64,000 bases of DNA from Streptomyces liliifuscus (GCF_016598615.1 NZ_CP066831.1:4774001-4838000), one strand, 5' to 3'; positions 26,301 through 34,720 are shown, counted from the stretch's first letter. The notes: generated by a model not told the origin, from the letters alone. Translations and numbers: made by a program.

Positions 26301-26330
26301 AGTTGTCCGGTCCGTAGTTGTCCCGTCCGT
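26301..26330. promoter_or_regulatory. 15-bp tandem repeat upstream of XRE regulator
   Basis: AGTTGTCCGGTCCGT is followed directly by AGTTGTCCCGTCCGT, one base different. The pair lies in the divergent region between the HATPase and the XRE gene, 20 bp before the chosen XRE start. It is a candidate operator or promoter element. Confidence 0.45.
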
Positions 26331-26349
26331 ACGCGCGAGAGGTGAGCTT

Positions 26350-27159
26350 GTGGAGGACGAGGAGGCGACAGCCGTACTCAAGGCCGTCGGGCGTCAGATC
26401 AAGGCGTGGCGGGAAGCCGCCGGGATGCGGCAGTCCGAGTTCGGGGCTGCCATCGGATACGGCGAGGAGATGGTCTCGTCTGTGGAGCGGGGGCGGCGGG
26501 TGCCCCAGCCGGAGTTCCTCGACAAGGCGGACGAGGTTCTCGATGCGGGCGGCAAGCTCTCGGCGATGAAGAAGGACGTGGCCGAGGCCAGGTACCCCAA
26601 GAAGGTGCGGGATCTGGCGAACCTGGAGGCCGAGGCGGTCGAACTCGGCGCGTACGCCAACCACAACATGCACGGTCTGCTGCAGACGGAGACCTACGCG
26701 CGGTCGCTGTTCGCGATGAGACGGCCCGCGTACACCGAGGACGAGATCGACCGCCAGGTCGCCGCACGCATGGCCCGGCAGTCCGTCTTCGAGCGCGTGC
26801 CCGCACCGCTGCTCACCTTTGTCCAGGAAGAGGTGACGCTACGGCGGCCCATCGGCGGCAGAATGGTGCTGCGACAACAGCTCGAACGCCTGTTGGAAGT
26901 GGGAAGGTTGAGGCACGTGGAGATCCAGGTCATGCCGACGGATCGTGAGGATCACGCGGGCATGGGCGGCCCGCTCCAGTTGCTGAAACTTCAGGGCGGC
27001 AAGGCGTTGGGGCACTCGGAAGGTCAGCTGCACAGTCGCCTGATCGCTGATCCGAAAGAGGTTCAGATCGTCGAGATGCGCTATGGCATGATCCGGGCGC
27101 AGGCTCTCACGCCGCGGGAGTCACTGGCCCTGATCGAGAAAGTTCTGGGAGAGACATGA
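26350..27159 (+). CDS. XRE-family regulator with DUF5753 domain (second WhiJ-like protein)
   Basis: The 269-residue protein has a helix-turn-helix at about 9-65 (QIKAWREAAGMRQSEFGAAI, then SSVERGRRVPQPEF). The DUF5753 domain follows with LLQTETYARSLF and VEIQVMPTDREDHAGMGG. The GTG at 26350 is chosen because it gives the usual distance to the helix-turn-helix and has GAGAGG upstream. Its stop overlaps the DUF397 start as ATGA, so the two are co-translated. With the divergent HATPase it forms a complete WhiJ/AbaA-like set. Confidence 0.92.
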   Translation: MEDEEATAVLKAVGRQIKAWREAAGMRQSEFGAAIGYGEEMVSSVERGRRVPQPEFLDKADEVLDAGGKLSAMKKDVAEARYPKKVRDLANLEAEAVELGAYANHNMHGLLQTETYARSLFAMRRPAYTEDEIDRQVAARMARQSVFERVPAPLLTFVQEEVTLRRPIGGRMVLRQQLERLLEVGRLRHVEIQVMPTDREDHAGMGGPLQLLKLQGGKALGHSEGQLHSRLIADPKEVQIVEMRYGMIRAQALTPRESLALIEKVLGET

Positions 27160-27377
27160 CCCCCACCGCCGCCTCCGCCGAAGCCGACTCCTCACTGAAG
27201 TGGTTCAAGAGCAGTTACAGCAGCAACGACGGCCCCGAGTGCGTCGAGGTCGCGATAGCCCACGCCACCGCCGCCCGTGTCCACGTCCGCGACTCCAAGG
27301 ACAAGCACGGCGCCCAGCTCGCGTTCGCGGGCCCGGCGTGGGCCGAGTTCGTCGGCCACGCCCGTCGGTCAGCGTGA
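27156..27377 (+). CDS. DUF397 small protein
   Basis: The 73-residue protein shows WFKSSYSSNDGPECVEV, then RVHVRDSKDKHGAQLAF and WAEFVGHARR, the DUF397 pattern. It starts within the stop of the XRE gene (ATGA). Its last 9 nt overlap the end of the convergent LURP-one gene. Confidence 0.92.
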   Translation: MTPTAASAEADSSLKWFKSSYSSNDGPECVEVAIAHATAARVHVRDSKDKHGAQLAFAGPAWAEFVGHARRSA

Positions 27378-27968
27378 CTGGAGGGCGTCCAGGGCCACGG
27401 CCTGGGCGATGGCCAGGCGGCGGTCGAGGTCCGGGTTCGCCATGTCGAGTACGTAGCGGTCGCGGAGGCCGAACTTCTTGTCGACCGCCATCGATCGCTT
27501 GTCGCCCTCGGTGAAGTCGAAGTGGTACGGCCATGCGAAGGGCAGGAAGTCGACGAGCGGCAGGAACTCCCAGACTCGGCGCAGCACGGCCACGAACCTG
27601 TTGCGCTCGCGTCCCGTGAGCTGTGTCGTGCCCGGTTGGTCCAGGGTCCACGTCGAGCGCAGGAGGGAGGCGGCGAACTCCTTGCGGAACGTGCCGATGG
27701 GGTTGCCCGCCTCGTCGCGTACGTCGTAGGTGGCGCCGACGTCGAGGAGCTGACGGGCCTTGAAGGTGAACAGGACAGTCTTCTTGGACTCGTCGGAGTA
27801 GACGGTCATCTCTTCCTTGATCGCGGTCCGTTTCTGCTGGGCGTAGGCGACGACCTCGCCCTCGGAGCCGTCCGGACGGGCCACGGTCACCACGTACTGG
27901 TTGGCCATGAAGGTCATCTTCTGCCGGACGTTGAACCGCTCGTGCGCCTGCAGCTGTGCGTTGTCCAT
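27369..27968 (-). CDS. LURP-one-related family protein
   Basis: The 199-residue protein has FNVRQKMTFMANQYVV at the start, alternating beta strands (TVLFTFKARQLLDVGATYDV, RDEAGNPIGTFRKEFAASLL) and a final helix. This is the LURP-one/Tubby-like beta-barrel pattern seen in many actinobacterial proteins. The role of the bacterial members is unknown; a lipid-associated function is suggested by the fold. It converges on the DUF397 gene with a 9-nt overlap of coding ends. Confidence 0.78.
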   Translation of the reverse strand: MDNAQLQAHERFNVRQKMTFMANQYVVTVARPDGSEGEVVAYAQQKRTAIKEEMTVYSDESKKTVLFTFKARQLLDVGATYDVRDEAGNPIGTFRKEFAASLLRSTWTLDQPGTTQLTGRERNRFVAVLRRVWEFLPLVDFLPFAWPYHFDFTEGDKRSMAVDKKFGLRDRYVLDMANPDLDRRLAIAQAVALDALQSR

Positions 27969-28204
27969 GTGACGTCTCCCGTTTTCGTCCCCTGCGCTGT
28001 TTCCTGCCGAACCATCGTCGCCGCGACGGCCGGTCCGGATCAGTCCTCGAAGGTCGCGGCCCGCAACGACCTTCGGCTACGGCGCCGACAGCCCCAACAG
28101 CGCCCGCCCCGGCCGGAGTCGTCCCGCGGTCGTCCACTTTCGTCGTTCTGCGGCGCGACGCAGGGATGATGCGGGCGCCCCCGGGCACTGCCTATCGTCG
28201 GGCC

Positions 28205-30100
28205 GTGGAACTGGACGAAGCGAAGACCGCCCGCATCGCATTGCCGCTCCGACGCCGCCTTGCCGCCGCGTCGCCCTGGAGCCGCGGGCGGATCGCCGGG
28301 GAGACCGCACTCATCGTTGTACTCGCCGGGCTCGCGGGGCTGTTCGACGCCCTGGGGGCCGGGTTCGGCGTACGGACCTTCGTCGTCGTCGCGGGTGTCG
28401 CCCTGCTGTCGCTGATCCGGCGGTCGCTGCCGGCGACGGTGCTGGTCGTCTCGGCGGCCGCGGCCGGGGAACTGGCGGGCGCGGCCCCGCTGCTCATCTA
28501 CGCGAGCTGGTCGGCGGGCAGCCGCATCATGAAGCCCTGGCGGGTGGTCGCCGCCTTCGCCGCCGCGTTCGTACTGCATGCCGCGCTGTCGTTCCGCAGT
28601 GAGCTCAGCGCGGGTTCCGATCTGTCGCTGTCCTTCACCGGCGCGCTGAGCGCGGGCGTGTTCCTCACGCTGTCGATCGTGCCCGGGCTGGCCTCCCGCT
28701 ACCGGGCACAGCGTCACTCACTGCTGGACGCGCTGCAGCGGAACAACGTCCAACTCGTGCGCGAGCAGACGATGGTGGCACGGCAGGCGCGCCTGCTGGA
28801 GCGGGGCCGCATAGCCCGGGACATGCACGACAGCCTCGGCCACCAGCTCGCCCTGATCGCCGTGCACGCGGGCGCGCTTCAAGTCGATCCGGATCTCACC
28901 GAACGACAGCGGGAAGGCGTACGGATCCTGCGGGACGCCTCCGTGACCGCGATGGGCGAGCTGCGCGAGGCCGTCGGCATCCTCCACGAGGAGCGGGACG
29001 AGCAGAAGAACTGGCCCGACGCGAGCACCGCCAGCGAGTCCGGGCACACCGGGCACACAGAGGCCGGGCACAACGGGTTCACCGGGCACACCGAGGCCGC
29101 CGACACGGACGGCGGGCGTCCGGGCTCACGCGCGGTCGCCTCCATCGACGGGCTGGTCGAGTCGTCGCGGGCCGCGGGCGCGGCCGTGGAACTGCTCCGG
29201 TCCGGCGCCTTCCGCGCGCTGGCCCCCGCCGCCGGTCACACGGCGTACCGCATAGCCCAGGAGGGCCTGACCAACGCCCACAAGCACGCCCCGGGCGCCC
29301 CGATCACCCTCGCCCTGCGCTACGAACCGGACAGCCTGGTGGTGGAGGTCGCCAACGGGCCCGCGCCTGCCGGGGCACCGGGCGTCCCGGCGGCGATCAG
29401 CGGGGGCCAGGGGCTGAGGGGCCTCCAGGAGCGGGCCCGGCTCATCGGCGGCATGGTGCACACCGGTCCCACCGCGGACGGCGGCTTCCGCATCGCGGGC
29501 ATGCTCCCCTACAGCACAGGCGCAGACGCGGGCTCAGGCACCAGCGCCACCCCCGACACCGGCACCGGCACCGGCACCGGCACCGGCACCGGCGAACCCC
29601 AGCCCCGCCTCCCCCACGGCGCGACCTCCGTCGGCCCGTACAACGACTTTGTGGGGCAGCCCGGCGCCGGCGCCGCGGACAACAGTGGAGCGGTCATCAA
29701 CCGGTCCGATCCGCAAGGGGAGTTCGCCGCCACCATGAGCAAGAAGAAGAACGTCGCCATCGGCTGTGCCGTCACCGCCGTCGTCCTCGTCGTGGGCATC
29801 GTCGCCCTGGGAATCTGGGGGGTGACGGCGTTCATGGACGAGGTGGACAAGGCCATGATCCCACCGAGGGTCTACGCGTCGGCGACGGTCGGCGATCCCG
29901 AGGCCGACGTGCAGGACCAACTGCCCGACGGGGACTCGATCATGACCGCCGCCTGGGAGGACCAGGGCCCGCCGATACCCAAGGGCGCGACCTGCCGTCA
30001 CTTCGCGTCCGACGACCCCGACGACACCACGACCCTCTTCAGATTCTGCTTCCGCGACGGAAAGCTGATCGAGAAGAAGACCTTCAAGGACGAGAGCTGA
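28205..30100 (+). CDS. NarL-type sensor histidine kinase with C-terminal membrane-anchored extension
   Basis: The 631-residue protein has about five N-terminal membrane segments (about 25-165). A HisKA_3 dimerisation domain follows with phospho-acceptor His208 (RGRIARDMHDSLGHQ), then a GHKL ATPase (AYRIAQEGLTNAHKHAPG, GGQGLRGLQERARLIGG). After the ATPase comes a (GT)n linker, a second membrane helix at about 517-543 (GCAVTAVVLVVGIVALGIWG) and a ~85-residue tail with two cysteines. That tail is not part of the normal family plan. The GTG at 28205 is the chosen start; ATG codons at 28166 and 28169 are alternatives. The partner response regulator follows. Confidence 0.88.
   Translation: MELDEAKTARIALPLRRRLAAASPWSRGRIAGETALIVVLAGLAGLFDALGAGFGVRTFVVVAGVALLSLIRRSLPATVLVVSAAAAGELAGAAPLLIYASWSAGSRIMKPWRVVAAFAAAFVLHAALSFRSELSAGSDLSLSFTGALSAGVFLTLSIVPGLASRYRAQRHSLLDALQRNNVQLVREQTMVARQARLLERGRIARDMHDSLGHQLALIAVHAGALQVDPDLTERQREGVRILRDASVTAMGELREAVGILHEERDEQKNWPDASTASESGHTGHTEAGHNGFTGHTEAADTDGGRPGSRAVASIDGLVESSRAAGAAVELLRSGAFRALAPAAGHTAYRIAQEGLTNAHKHAPGAPITLALRYEPDSLVVEVANGPAPAGAPGVPAAISGGQGLRGLQERARLIGGMVHTGPTADGGFRIAGMLPYSTGADAGSGTSATPDTGTGTGTGTGTGEPQPRLPHGATSVGPYNDFVGQPGAGAADNSGAVINRSDPQGEFAATMSKKKNVAIGCAVTAVVLVVGIVALGIWGVTAFMDEVDKAMIPPRVYASATVGDPEADVQDQLPDGDSIMTAAWEDQGPPIPKGATCRHFASDDPDDTTTLFRFCFRDGKLIEKKTFKDES
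29560..29594. repeat. In-frame GGCACC hexanucleotide repeat
   Basis: About six copies of GGCACC encode the Gly-Thr linker between the kinase ATPase domain and its C-terminal tail. Copy number could change without a frameshift. Confidence 0.85.
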
Positions 30101-30276
30101 CCCGTAGGACGCCGTGACAACCGCGAGGCCGCGAAACGACCCGGCCCGCGCCCGCACCGGCGCCCGCACCCGCACCCGCACCTCCTCACACCGTCTCCGC
30201 GACGCACCCGGCCGGATCAGGGCATGATGGCGAGGCCATGCCATCAGCTCCCGACCGACACCGCGCAGGAGGCCGT

Positions 30277-30939
30277 GTGATCCGGGTCCTCGTCGCCGAC
30301 GACGAGCCGCTCATCCGGGCCGGCATCAGGATGATCCTCACCTCGGCCGACGACATCGACGTGGTCGCCGAGGCGGGTGACGGCCGCGAGGCGGTGGAGA
30401 ACGCCCGGAGCACCGCCGTCGACGTGGCCCTGCTGGACATCCAGATGCCGGTGATGGACGGCCTGACGGCCCTGGCCGAACTGAGCCGCGCCGCACCGGA
30501 CGTACGGGTGCTGATCCTCACCACGTTCGGCGAGCGCGACAACGTACTGCGCGCGCTCGGCCACGGCGGCGCGGGGTTCCTGCTCAAGGACTCCGCGCCC
30601 GACGAGCTGATCCACGCGGTGCGGGCGGCCGCGGCCGGGAACGCCTATCTCTCGCCCGCGGCCACCCGGCACGTGGTGGACGCCCTCTCCTCCCCCGGGG
30701 CCACCGCCCGCGCGGAGGAGGCCAGGAACCGCCTCGACGGGCTGACCGCGCGGGAGCGTGACGTCCTCGCCCTGCTCGGCGAGGGCCTGTCCAACGCGGA
30801 CGCGGGCCGGCGGCTGCACATGAGCGAGGCCACCGTGAAGACGTACGTCAGTCGCATCCTGACCAAGCTCGACTGCGACAACCGGGTCCAGGCGGCCCTG
30901 CTCGCCCGCGACGCCGGTCTGCACCCGGGCACCGCCTGA
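30277..30939 (+). CDS. NarL/FixJ-type response regulator
   Basis: The 220-residue protein has a receiver domain with acidic pocket D8-D9, phospho-acceptor Asp54 (LLDIQMPVMDG), the Thr of ILTTFGE and the Lys of FLLKDSAP. A LuxR-type helix-turn-helix follows at about 160-210 (LTARERDVLALLGEGLSNAD, SEATVKTYVSRILTKL). The GTG at 30277 is chosen because AGGAGG lies 4 nt upstream; an ATG at 30238 is possible but adds 13 untypical residues. It is the partner of the preceding histidine kinase and probably a transcription activator. Confidence 0.93.
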   Translation: MIRVLVADDEPLIRAGIRMILTSADDIDVVAEAGDGREAVENARSTAVDVALLDIQMPVMDGLTALAELSRAAPDVRVLILTTFGERDNVLRALGHGGAGFLLKDSAPDELIHAVRAAAAGNAYLSPAATRHVVDALSSPGATARAEEARNRLDGLTARERDVLALLGEGLSNADAGRRLHMSEATVKTYVSRILTKLDCDNRVQAALLARDAGLHPGTA

Positions 30940-30990
30940 CCGCTCCCGCGCCGCGCCTCACGTTTTCGTGGGCCGTCTCGTCATAGGGGC

Positions 30991-31413
30991 ATGAACACGA
31001 AAATCCGGTACGCCAACCTCGGCTTTCTGGCCGTGACCGCGCTGTACACAGGCGCCTGGGCCTATTTCTCGCCGAAGGAGTGGCACGCGAGCTTTCCCGG
31101 CTTCGGGCTGAGCTGGCTGCCGCAGCTGGGCCCGTACAACGAGCACCTCGCCAAGGACGCCGGGGCCATGTTCCTGGCGCTGGCGATGCTGACGGCCATC
31201 ACCCTCGGTTCCGTACGGAACACCCGGCTCGTGCAGACCACGGGCGCGGTGTGGCTGGTCTTCAACGTGCTGCACCTCAGCTATCACATGCAGCATCTCG
31301 GCATGTACGGGACGCGCGACCAGGTGCTCAACGTCGTCCTGCTGACGGCGCTGGTGCTGTCGTCGGCCCTTCTCCTCGTGCCGGTGCTCCCCGGGCGGCG
31401 AGGGGACACATGA
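30991..31413 (+). CDS. Small four-helix membrane protein
   Basis: The 140-residue protein has four hydrophobic segments (about 7-27, 54-72, 78-96, 110-130). It contains SFPGFGLSWLPQLGPYNEHL and KDAGAMFLALAMLTAI. DoxX-like or DUF4345-like proteins have a similar size and topology, but I cannot fix a family. It lies 50 nt after the response regulator and 67 nt before the NmrA-like gene, so it could belong to either transcript. Confidence 0.7.
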   Translation: MNTKIRYANLGFLAVTALYTGAWAYFSPKEWHASFPGFGLSWLPQLGPYNEHLAKDAGAMFLALAMLTAITLGSVRNTRLVQTTGAVWLVFNVLHLSYHMQHLGMYGTRDQVLNVVLLTALVLSSALLLVPVLPGRRGDT

Positions 31414-31480
31414 TGGCGTACGGGATCAGGATGGACAGGGACAAGGCGGACAGGAACACGGTGGAAGAAGGAGGTCCGTC

Positions 31481-32317
31481 ATGCGGATCGCGGTAGCGGG
31501 CGGGACCGGGCTGGTCGGACGGTATGTGGTCGACGAGCTGGTCGCCGCGGGGCACGAACCGGTGGTACTGGCCAGGTCGCGGGGTGTGGACCTCGTCTCG
31601 GGCGCCGGACTCGACGCCGCCATGACGGGCGTGGAGGCCGTCGTCGACGTCAGCAACCTCCAGACCACCAGTGCCAAGAAGTCGATCTCGTTCTTCGAGA
31701 GCACCGGCCGGAACCTCCTGGACGCCGGTGCCCGGGTCGGCGTACGGCACCACGTGCTCCTGTCGATCGTCGGCCTCGAACGGGTCGCCCTCGGCTACTA
31801 CCAGGGGAAACTGCGGCAGGAGGAGGTCGTGGCCAAGGAGGGCGCCACGCCGTGGACGATCATGCGGGCCACGCAGTTCCACGAGTTCCCGCAACAGGTC
31901 CTCGACCGGATGCCGGGCCCGCTCGCGATGGTGCCCCGGATGCGTACGCAGCCGGTGGCGGCCCGCGAGGTCGCCCAGCATCTCGTGCGGCTCGTCCTCG
32001 GGGCGCCCCAGGGCATGGCGCCGGAGCTCGCCGGGCCGCGGGTCGAGGAACTCGTCGACATGGTGCGCAAGGTGCTGCGGGCCGGGGGCCGGCGCAGGCT
32101 GCTGGTGCCGGTCACGCTCCCCGGCGCCGTCGGGCGGGCCATGAAGGGCGGCGGCAACCTGCCGACCGGACCCGGGTCCCGCGGCACCCAGACCTTCGAC
32201 GAGTGGCTGACCGAGAACGTCCGGCACATCGCGCAGGACGGGCAGTACGGGCAGGACGGGCAGGACGTAAACGGCGGGCACGACGGGCACGGCGGGCGCC
32301 CCGGAGAGGGAGGCTGA
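31481..32317 (+). CDS. NmrA-like NAD(P)-binding oxidoreductase
   Basis: The 278-residue protein is an atypical SDR. It has the Rossmann motif GGTGLVGRYVVDEL at about 7-20, LLSIVGLERVALGYYQGKLR and TIMRATQFHEFPQQ. Its C-terminal ~25 residues are an unrelated Gly/Asp/Gln/His-rich run (GQYGQDGQDVNGGHDGHGG). The gene ends 7 nt before an ECF41 sigma factor. ECF41 sigma genes are typically next to a carboxymuconolactone decarboxylase, oxidoreductase or epimerase, so this is the expected partner and probable regulon member. Confidence 0.87.
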   Translation: MRIAVAGGTGLVGRYVVDELVAAGHEPVVLARSRGVDLVSGAGLDAAMTGVEAVVDVSNLQTTSAKKSISFFESTGRNLLDAGARVGVRHHVLLSIVGLERVALGYYQGKLRQEEVVAKEGATPWTIMRATQFHEFPQQVLDRMPGPLAMVPRMRTQPVAAREVAQHLVRLVLGAPQGMAPELAGPRVEELVDMVRKVLRAGGRRRLLVPVTLPGAVGRAMKGGGNLPTGPGSRGTQTFDEWLTENVRHIAQDGQYGQDGQDVNGGHDGHGGRPGEGG

Positions 32318-32324
32318 GCGACCC

Positions 32325-33410
32325 GTGCCCACCCCGCCCGACTCCGACCAGGGCCCCGACTCCGCCCCCGAATCCAGCTCCGGCTCCGGCCCCAACTCCG
32401 GCTCCGACTCCGGTCCCGACTCCAGCCCCAACCCCGGCTCCGGCTCCGGCCCCAGCCCCAGCCCCAGCCCCAGCCCCAGTCTCGGTTCCCTCATGGCCGA
32501 GCGGCGGCGGTTGCTCAATCTCGGCTACCGGATGCTCGGTTCGGTGCAGGATGCCGAGGACGTCGTACAGGAGACGTACGCCCGGTGGTACGCCCTGTCC
32601 GAGGCGCAGCAGCGGGTGATCGTCACCCCGCTGGCGTGGCTGACCCGGGTCGCCTCGCGGATCTGCCTCGACCAGCTCGCCTCCGCACGGGTCCGCCGGG
32701 AGCGCTACACCGGGGAGTGGCTGCCCGAGCCCGTCAGGGGCGGCACCACCTGGACCAGCGCGGCCGGAGCGGGGCGGACGAGCGGCACGGGCGGGGACGA
32801 TCCCGCCGACCGGATCACGCTCGACGAGTCCGTCAGCATGGGCATGCTCGTGATCCTGGACTCGGTCACGCCCGCGGAACGCGTCGCCTTCGTCCTGCAC
32901 GACGTCTTCGGCACGCCGTTCACCGAGATCGCCGAGACGGTCGGCCGCTCCCCCGCGGCCTGCCGACAGCTCGCCTCCTCGGCCCGTCGGCGCCTCGCGG
33001 AGCGGCGGCCCGTCGGCGGTACGACGACGGAACACCGGCAGGTCGTCTCCGCGTTCCGCGAGGCGTGCGAGACCGGTGACCTCGACTCGCTGGTCGCCCT
33101 GCTCGACCCCGCCGTCGAGTCGCGCAGCGACGGGGGCGGCAAGGTGCGCGCGGCGCTGCGCCCGATCGCCGGCGCGGACAAGGTGGCGCGCTTCCTCCTC
33201 GGCCTCCTGCGCAGGGAGCCGGACGTGGAACTCGTCGAGGAAGACATCAACGGCACCCCCGGCGTCACGGTCGCCATCGCCGGTACGACCATCGCCGTCC
33301 TCGCCGCCGACGTCCGCGACGGCCTGATCACCGACCTGTGGCTCGTGGTCAACCCGGACAAACTCCGCGCGTGGACCGGTACATCGACCGATACACCGAC
33401 CGCCCGATGA
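32325..33410 (+). CDS. ECF41-family sigma factor with SnoaL-like C-terminal domain
   Basis: The 361-residue protein has sigma region 2 (LLNLGYRMLGSVQDAEDVVQ), the linker motif WLPEP, region 4 (FGTPFTEIAETVGRSPAACR) and a SnoaL-like domain. That domain contains DGGGK and ends in NPDKLR. These three motifs are hallmarks of ECF41, in which the C-terminal domain controls sigma activity in place of an anti-sigma. Unusual is a ~55-residue N-terminal Ser/Pro/Gly low-complexity region encoded by hexanucleotide repeats. Translation could instead begin at the ATG at 32494 (MAERRRLLNL). The GTG at 32325 has GGGAGG 11 nt upstream, a rather long spacing. Confidence 0.9.
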   Translation: MPTPPDSDQGPDSAPESSSGSGPNSGSDSGPDSSPNPGSGSGPSPSPSPSPSLGSLMAERRRLLNLGYRMLGSVQDAEDVVQETYARWYALSEAQQRVIVTPLAWLTRVASRICLDQLASARVRRERYTGEWLPEPVRGGTTWTSAAGAGRTSGTGGDDPADRITLDESVSMGMLVILDSVTPAERVAFVLHDVFGTPFTEIAETVGRSPAACRQLASSARRRLAERRPVGGTTTEHRQVVSAFREACETGDLDSLVALLDPAVESRSDGGGKVRAALRPIAGADKVARFLLGLLRREPDVELVEEDINGTPGVTVAIAGTTIAVLAADVRDGLITDLWLVVNPDKLRAWTGTSTDTPTAR

Positions 33411-33519
33411 CTTTGCCGGCTCTTTACAACCCGGTACGCCGCTGTCTCGTCTCTCCGCTCGATCCGTACCCCAGTCCGCCGGGACACCGGGCGGGCGGGC
33501 CGACGAAAGAGAGCGATTC

Positions 33520-33927
33520 ATGCGCCGAACTGTCCTCAGCGCCATAGCACTTGCCTGCACCGCCGTACTGGCGAGCACGGTGCCCGCGTTCGCCGCCGGG
33601 ACGACCCCGACCGTGGCGCCGAGCGACGCCCCGACCCAGGCCCCCGCCGAGACCGCCCCGTCGCCGGCTCCCAGCAAGCCCTCCGAAGGGGACCCGACGC
33701 CGGCTCCGAGCCAGCCCGCCGAGACGGCCCCGACGGCGGCGCCGAGCCAGGCGCCGGGCGACGAGGTCTCCGTCGTGCCGAGCGGGGCGCCCGACACCGG
33801 TGCGGTGCCGCCGTCGTCGCAGTCCGGGTCCAACGGCGAGCTGGCCGCCGGGAGCGCCGCCGCGGCGTTCGCCCTCGGCGGGGCGGCGTTCTTCGTCGTA
33901 CGTCGTCGGCGGGCGACCGGGGCATGA
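33520..33927 (+). CDS. Secreted Pro/Ala-rich protein, probable sortase substrate
   Basis: The 135-residue protein has a signal peptide (MRRTVLSAIALACTAVLAST...AFA), then a Pro/Ala/Ser/Thr region with repeated PSxAPxxAP. It ends in SGAPDTG (88-94), a hydrophobic segment (LAAGSAAAAFALGGAAFFVV) and RRRR. Motif, membrane helix and basic tail form the layout of a cell-wall sorting signal, with PDTG in place of the usual LPxTG or LAxTG. Its stop overlaps the start of a class F sortase gene (ATGA), which supports the substrate idea. Confidence 0.72.
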   Translation: MRRTVLSAIALACTAVLASTVPAFAAGTTPTVAPSDAPTQAPAETAPSPAPSKPSEGDPTPAPSQPAETAPTAAPSQAPGDEVSVVPSGAPDTGAVPPSSQSGSNGELAAGSAAAAFALGGAAFFVVRRRRATGA

Positions 33928-34598
33928 CCTTGCCCCCAAGTCGAGTTCCCTCCAGGCGTGTGCCGTCCGAGCGTGTGCCCTCCAGGCGCGCGCTCTCCCG
34001 GCGCGCGTTCGTCACCGCGGCGGTGGCCTCGTTGCTCGTGAGCTGCGACGGCCAGCAGGCCGACCGGACCACGGACGACCGGGCCGGAGCCGAGAAGACC
34101 GGAAGCGCGCAACCCCCCGCGAACGCGGCGAAGGCCCTGGGACGTTCGGTCCCGGTCAGGTTGCAGGTCCCGGCCATTCAGGTCGACACCCCTGTCATGC
34201 GGCTGGGGCTGGCCTCGGACGGCACCGTGGAGGTGCCGCCGATCGCGGCGGACGACAAGGCGGGCTGGTACGAGCACTCGCCGACGCCCGGCCAGGTCGG
34301 CCCGTCGGTGCTCCTCGGCCATGTGACGGTCGGCTCCTACGGTGACGGGGTCTTCCATCACCTCTCGCGGCTGCGCCGCGGCGACCGGATCGTGGCGCGC
34401 CTGGAGAACGGCAGGGCGGCGGAGTTCGCGGTCACCGACGTACGGACGGTCGCCCAGGCGCAGTTCCCGACGGACGACGTCTACGGGGACGTGGGCCGTC
34501 CGGAGCTGCGGCTCATCACCTGCGGGGGCCCCCGCACCGGTGAGGGGTACCGCGACAGCGTGATCGTCTTCGCCTCGCTGAGCTCCGGCAACCCGTAG
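33924..34598 (+). CDS. Class F sortase
   Basis: The 224-residue protein has an N-terminal membrane or lipoprotein-like segment (RRAFVTAAVASLLVSCDG) and a sortase core. The catalytic residues His133 (LLGHV), Cys200 (LITCGG) and Arg210 (YRDSVIVFA) are all visible. Sortases cleave sorting signals of exported proteins and join them to the cell wall. Its ATG overlaps the stop of the preceding secreted protein, its likely substrate. The first ~20 residues contain repeated RVPS/RxS units and might be a start-site artefact; an internal start near residue 22 would also leave the membrane segment. Confidence 0.9.
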   Translation: MTLPPSRVPSRRVPSERVPSRRALSRRAFVTAAVASLLVSCDGQQADRTTDDRAGAEKTGSAQPPANAAKALGRSVPVRLQVPAIQVDTPVMRLGLASDGTVEVPPIAADDKAGWYEHSPTPGQVGPSVLLGHVTVGSYGDGVFHHLSRLRRGDRIVARLENGRAAEFAVTDVRTVAQAQFPTDDVYGDVGRPELRLITCGGPRTGEGYRDSVIVFASLSSGNP

Positions 34599-34720
34599 TG
34601 CCGGGCACATAGCCCGTAACCCGTAGCTTCAGGGTCCTGGGCCGACGGACCGTACGTCGATGGACGGTACGCCGACGGCCCGGGATCCTTCCTACGAGTC
34701 CATCACGACCATGGAGAGCG

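Noticed and set aside
27956..28204. Upstream extension of the histidine kinase
   Set aside because: It would overlap the divergent LURP-one gene start and adds Arg/Pro-rich residues with no membrane character.
33520..33927. Possible classical LPxTG or LAxTG sortase signal
   Set aside because: No such motif is present; only PDTG precedes the hydrophobic helix, so I report it as a candidate variant rather than a standard substrate.
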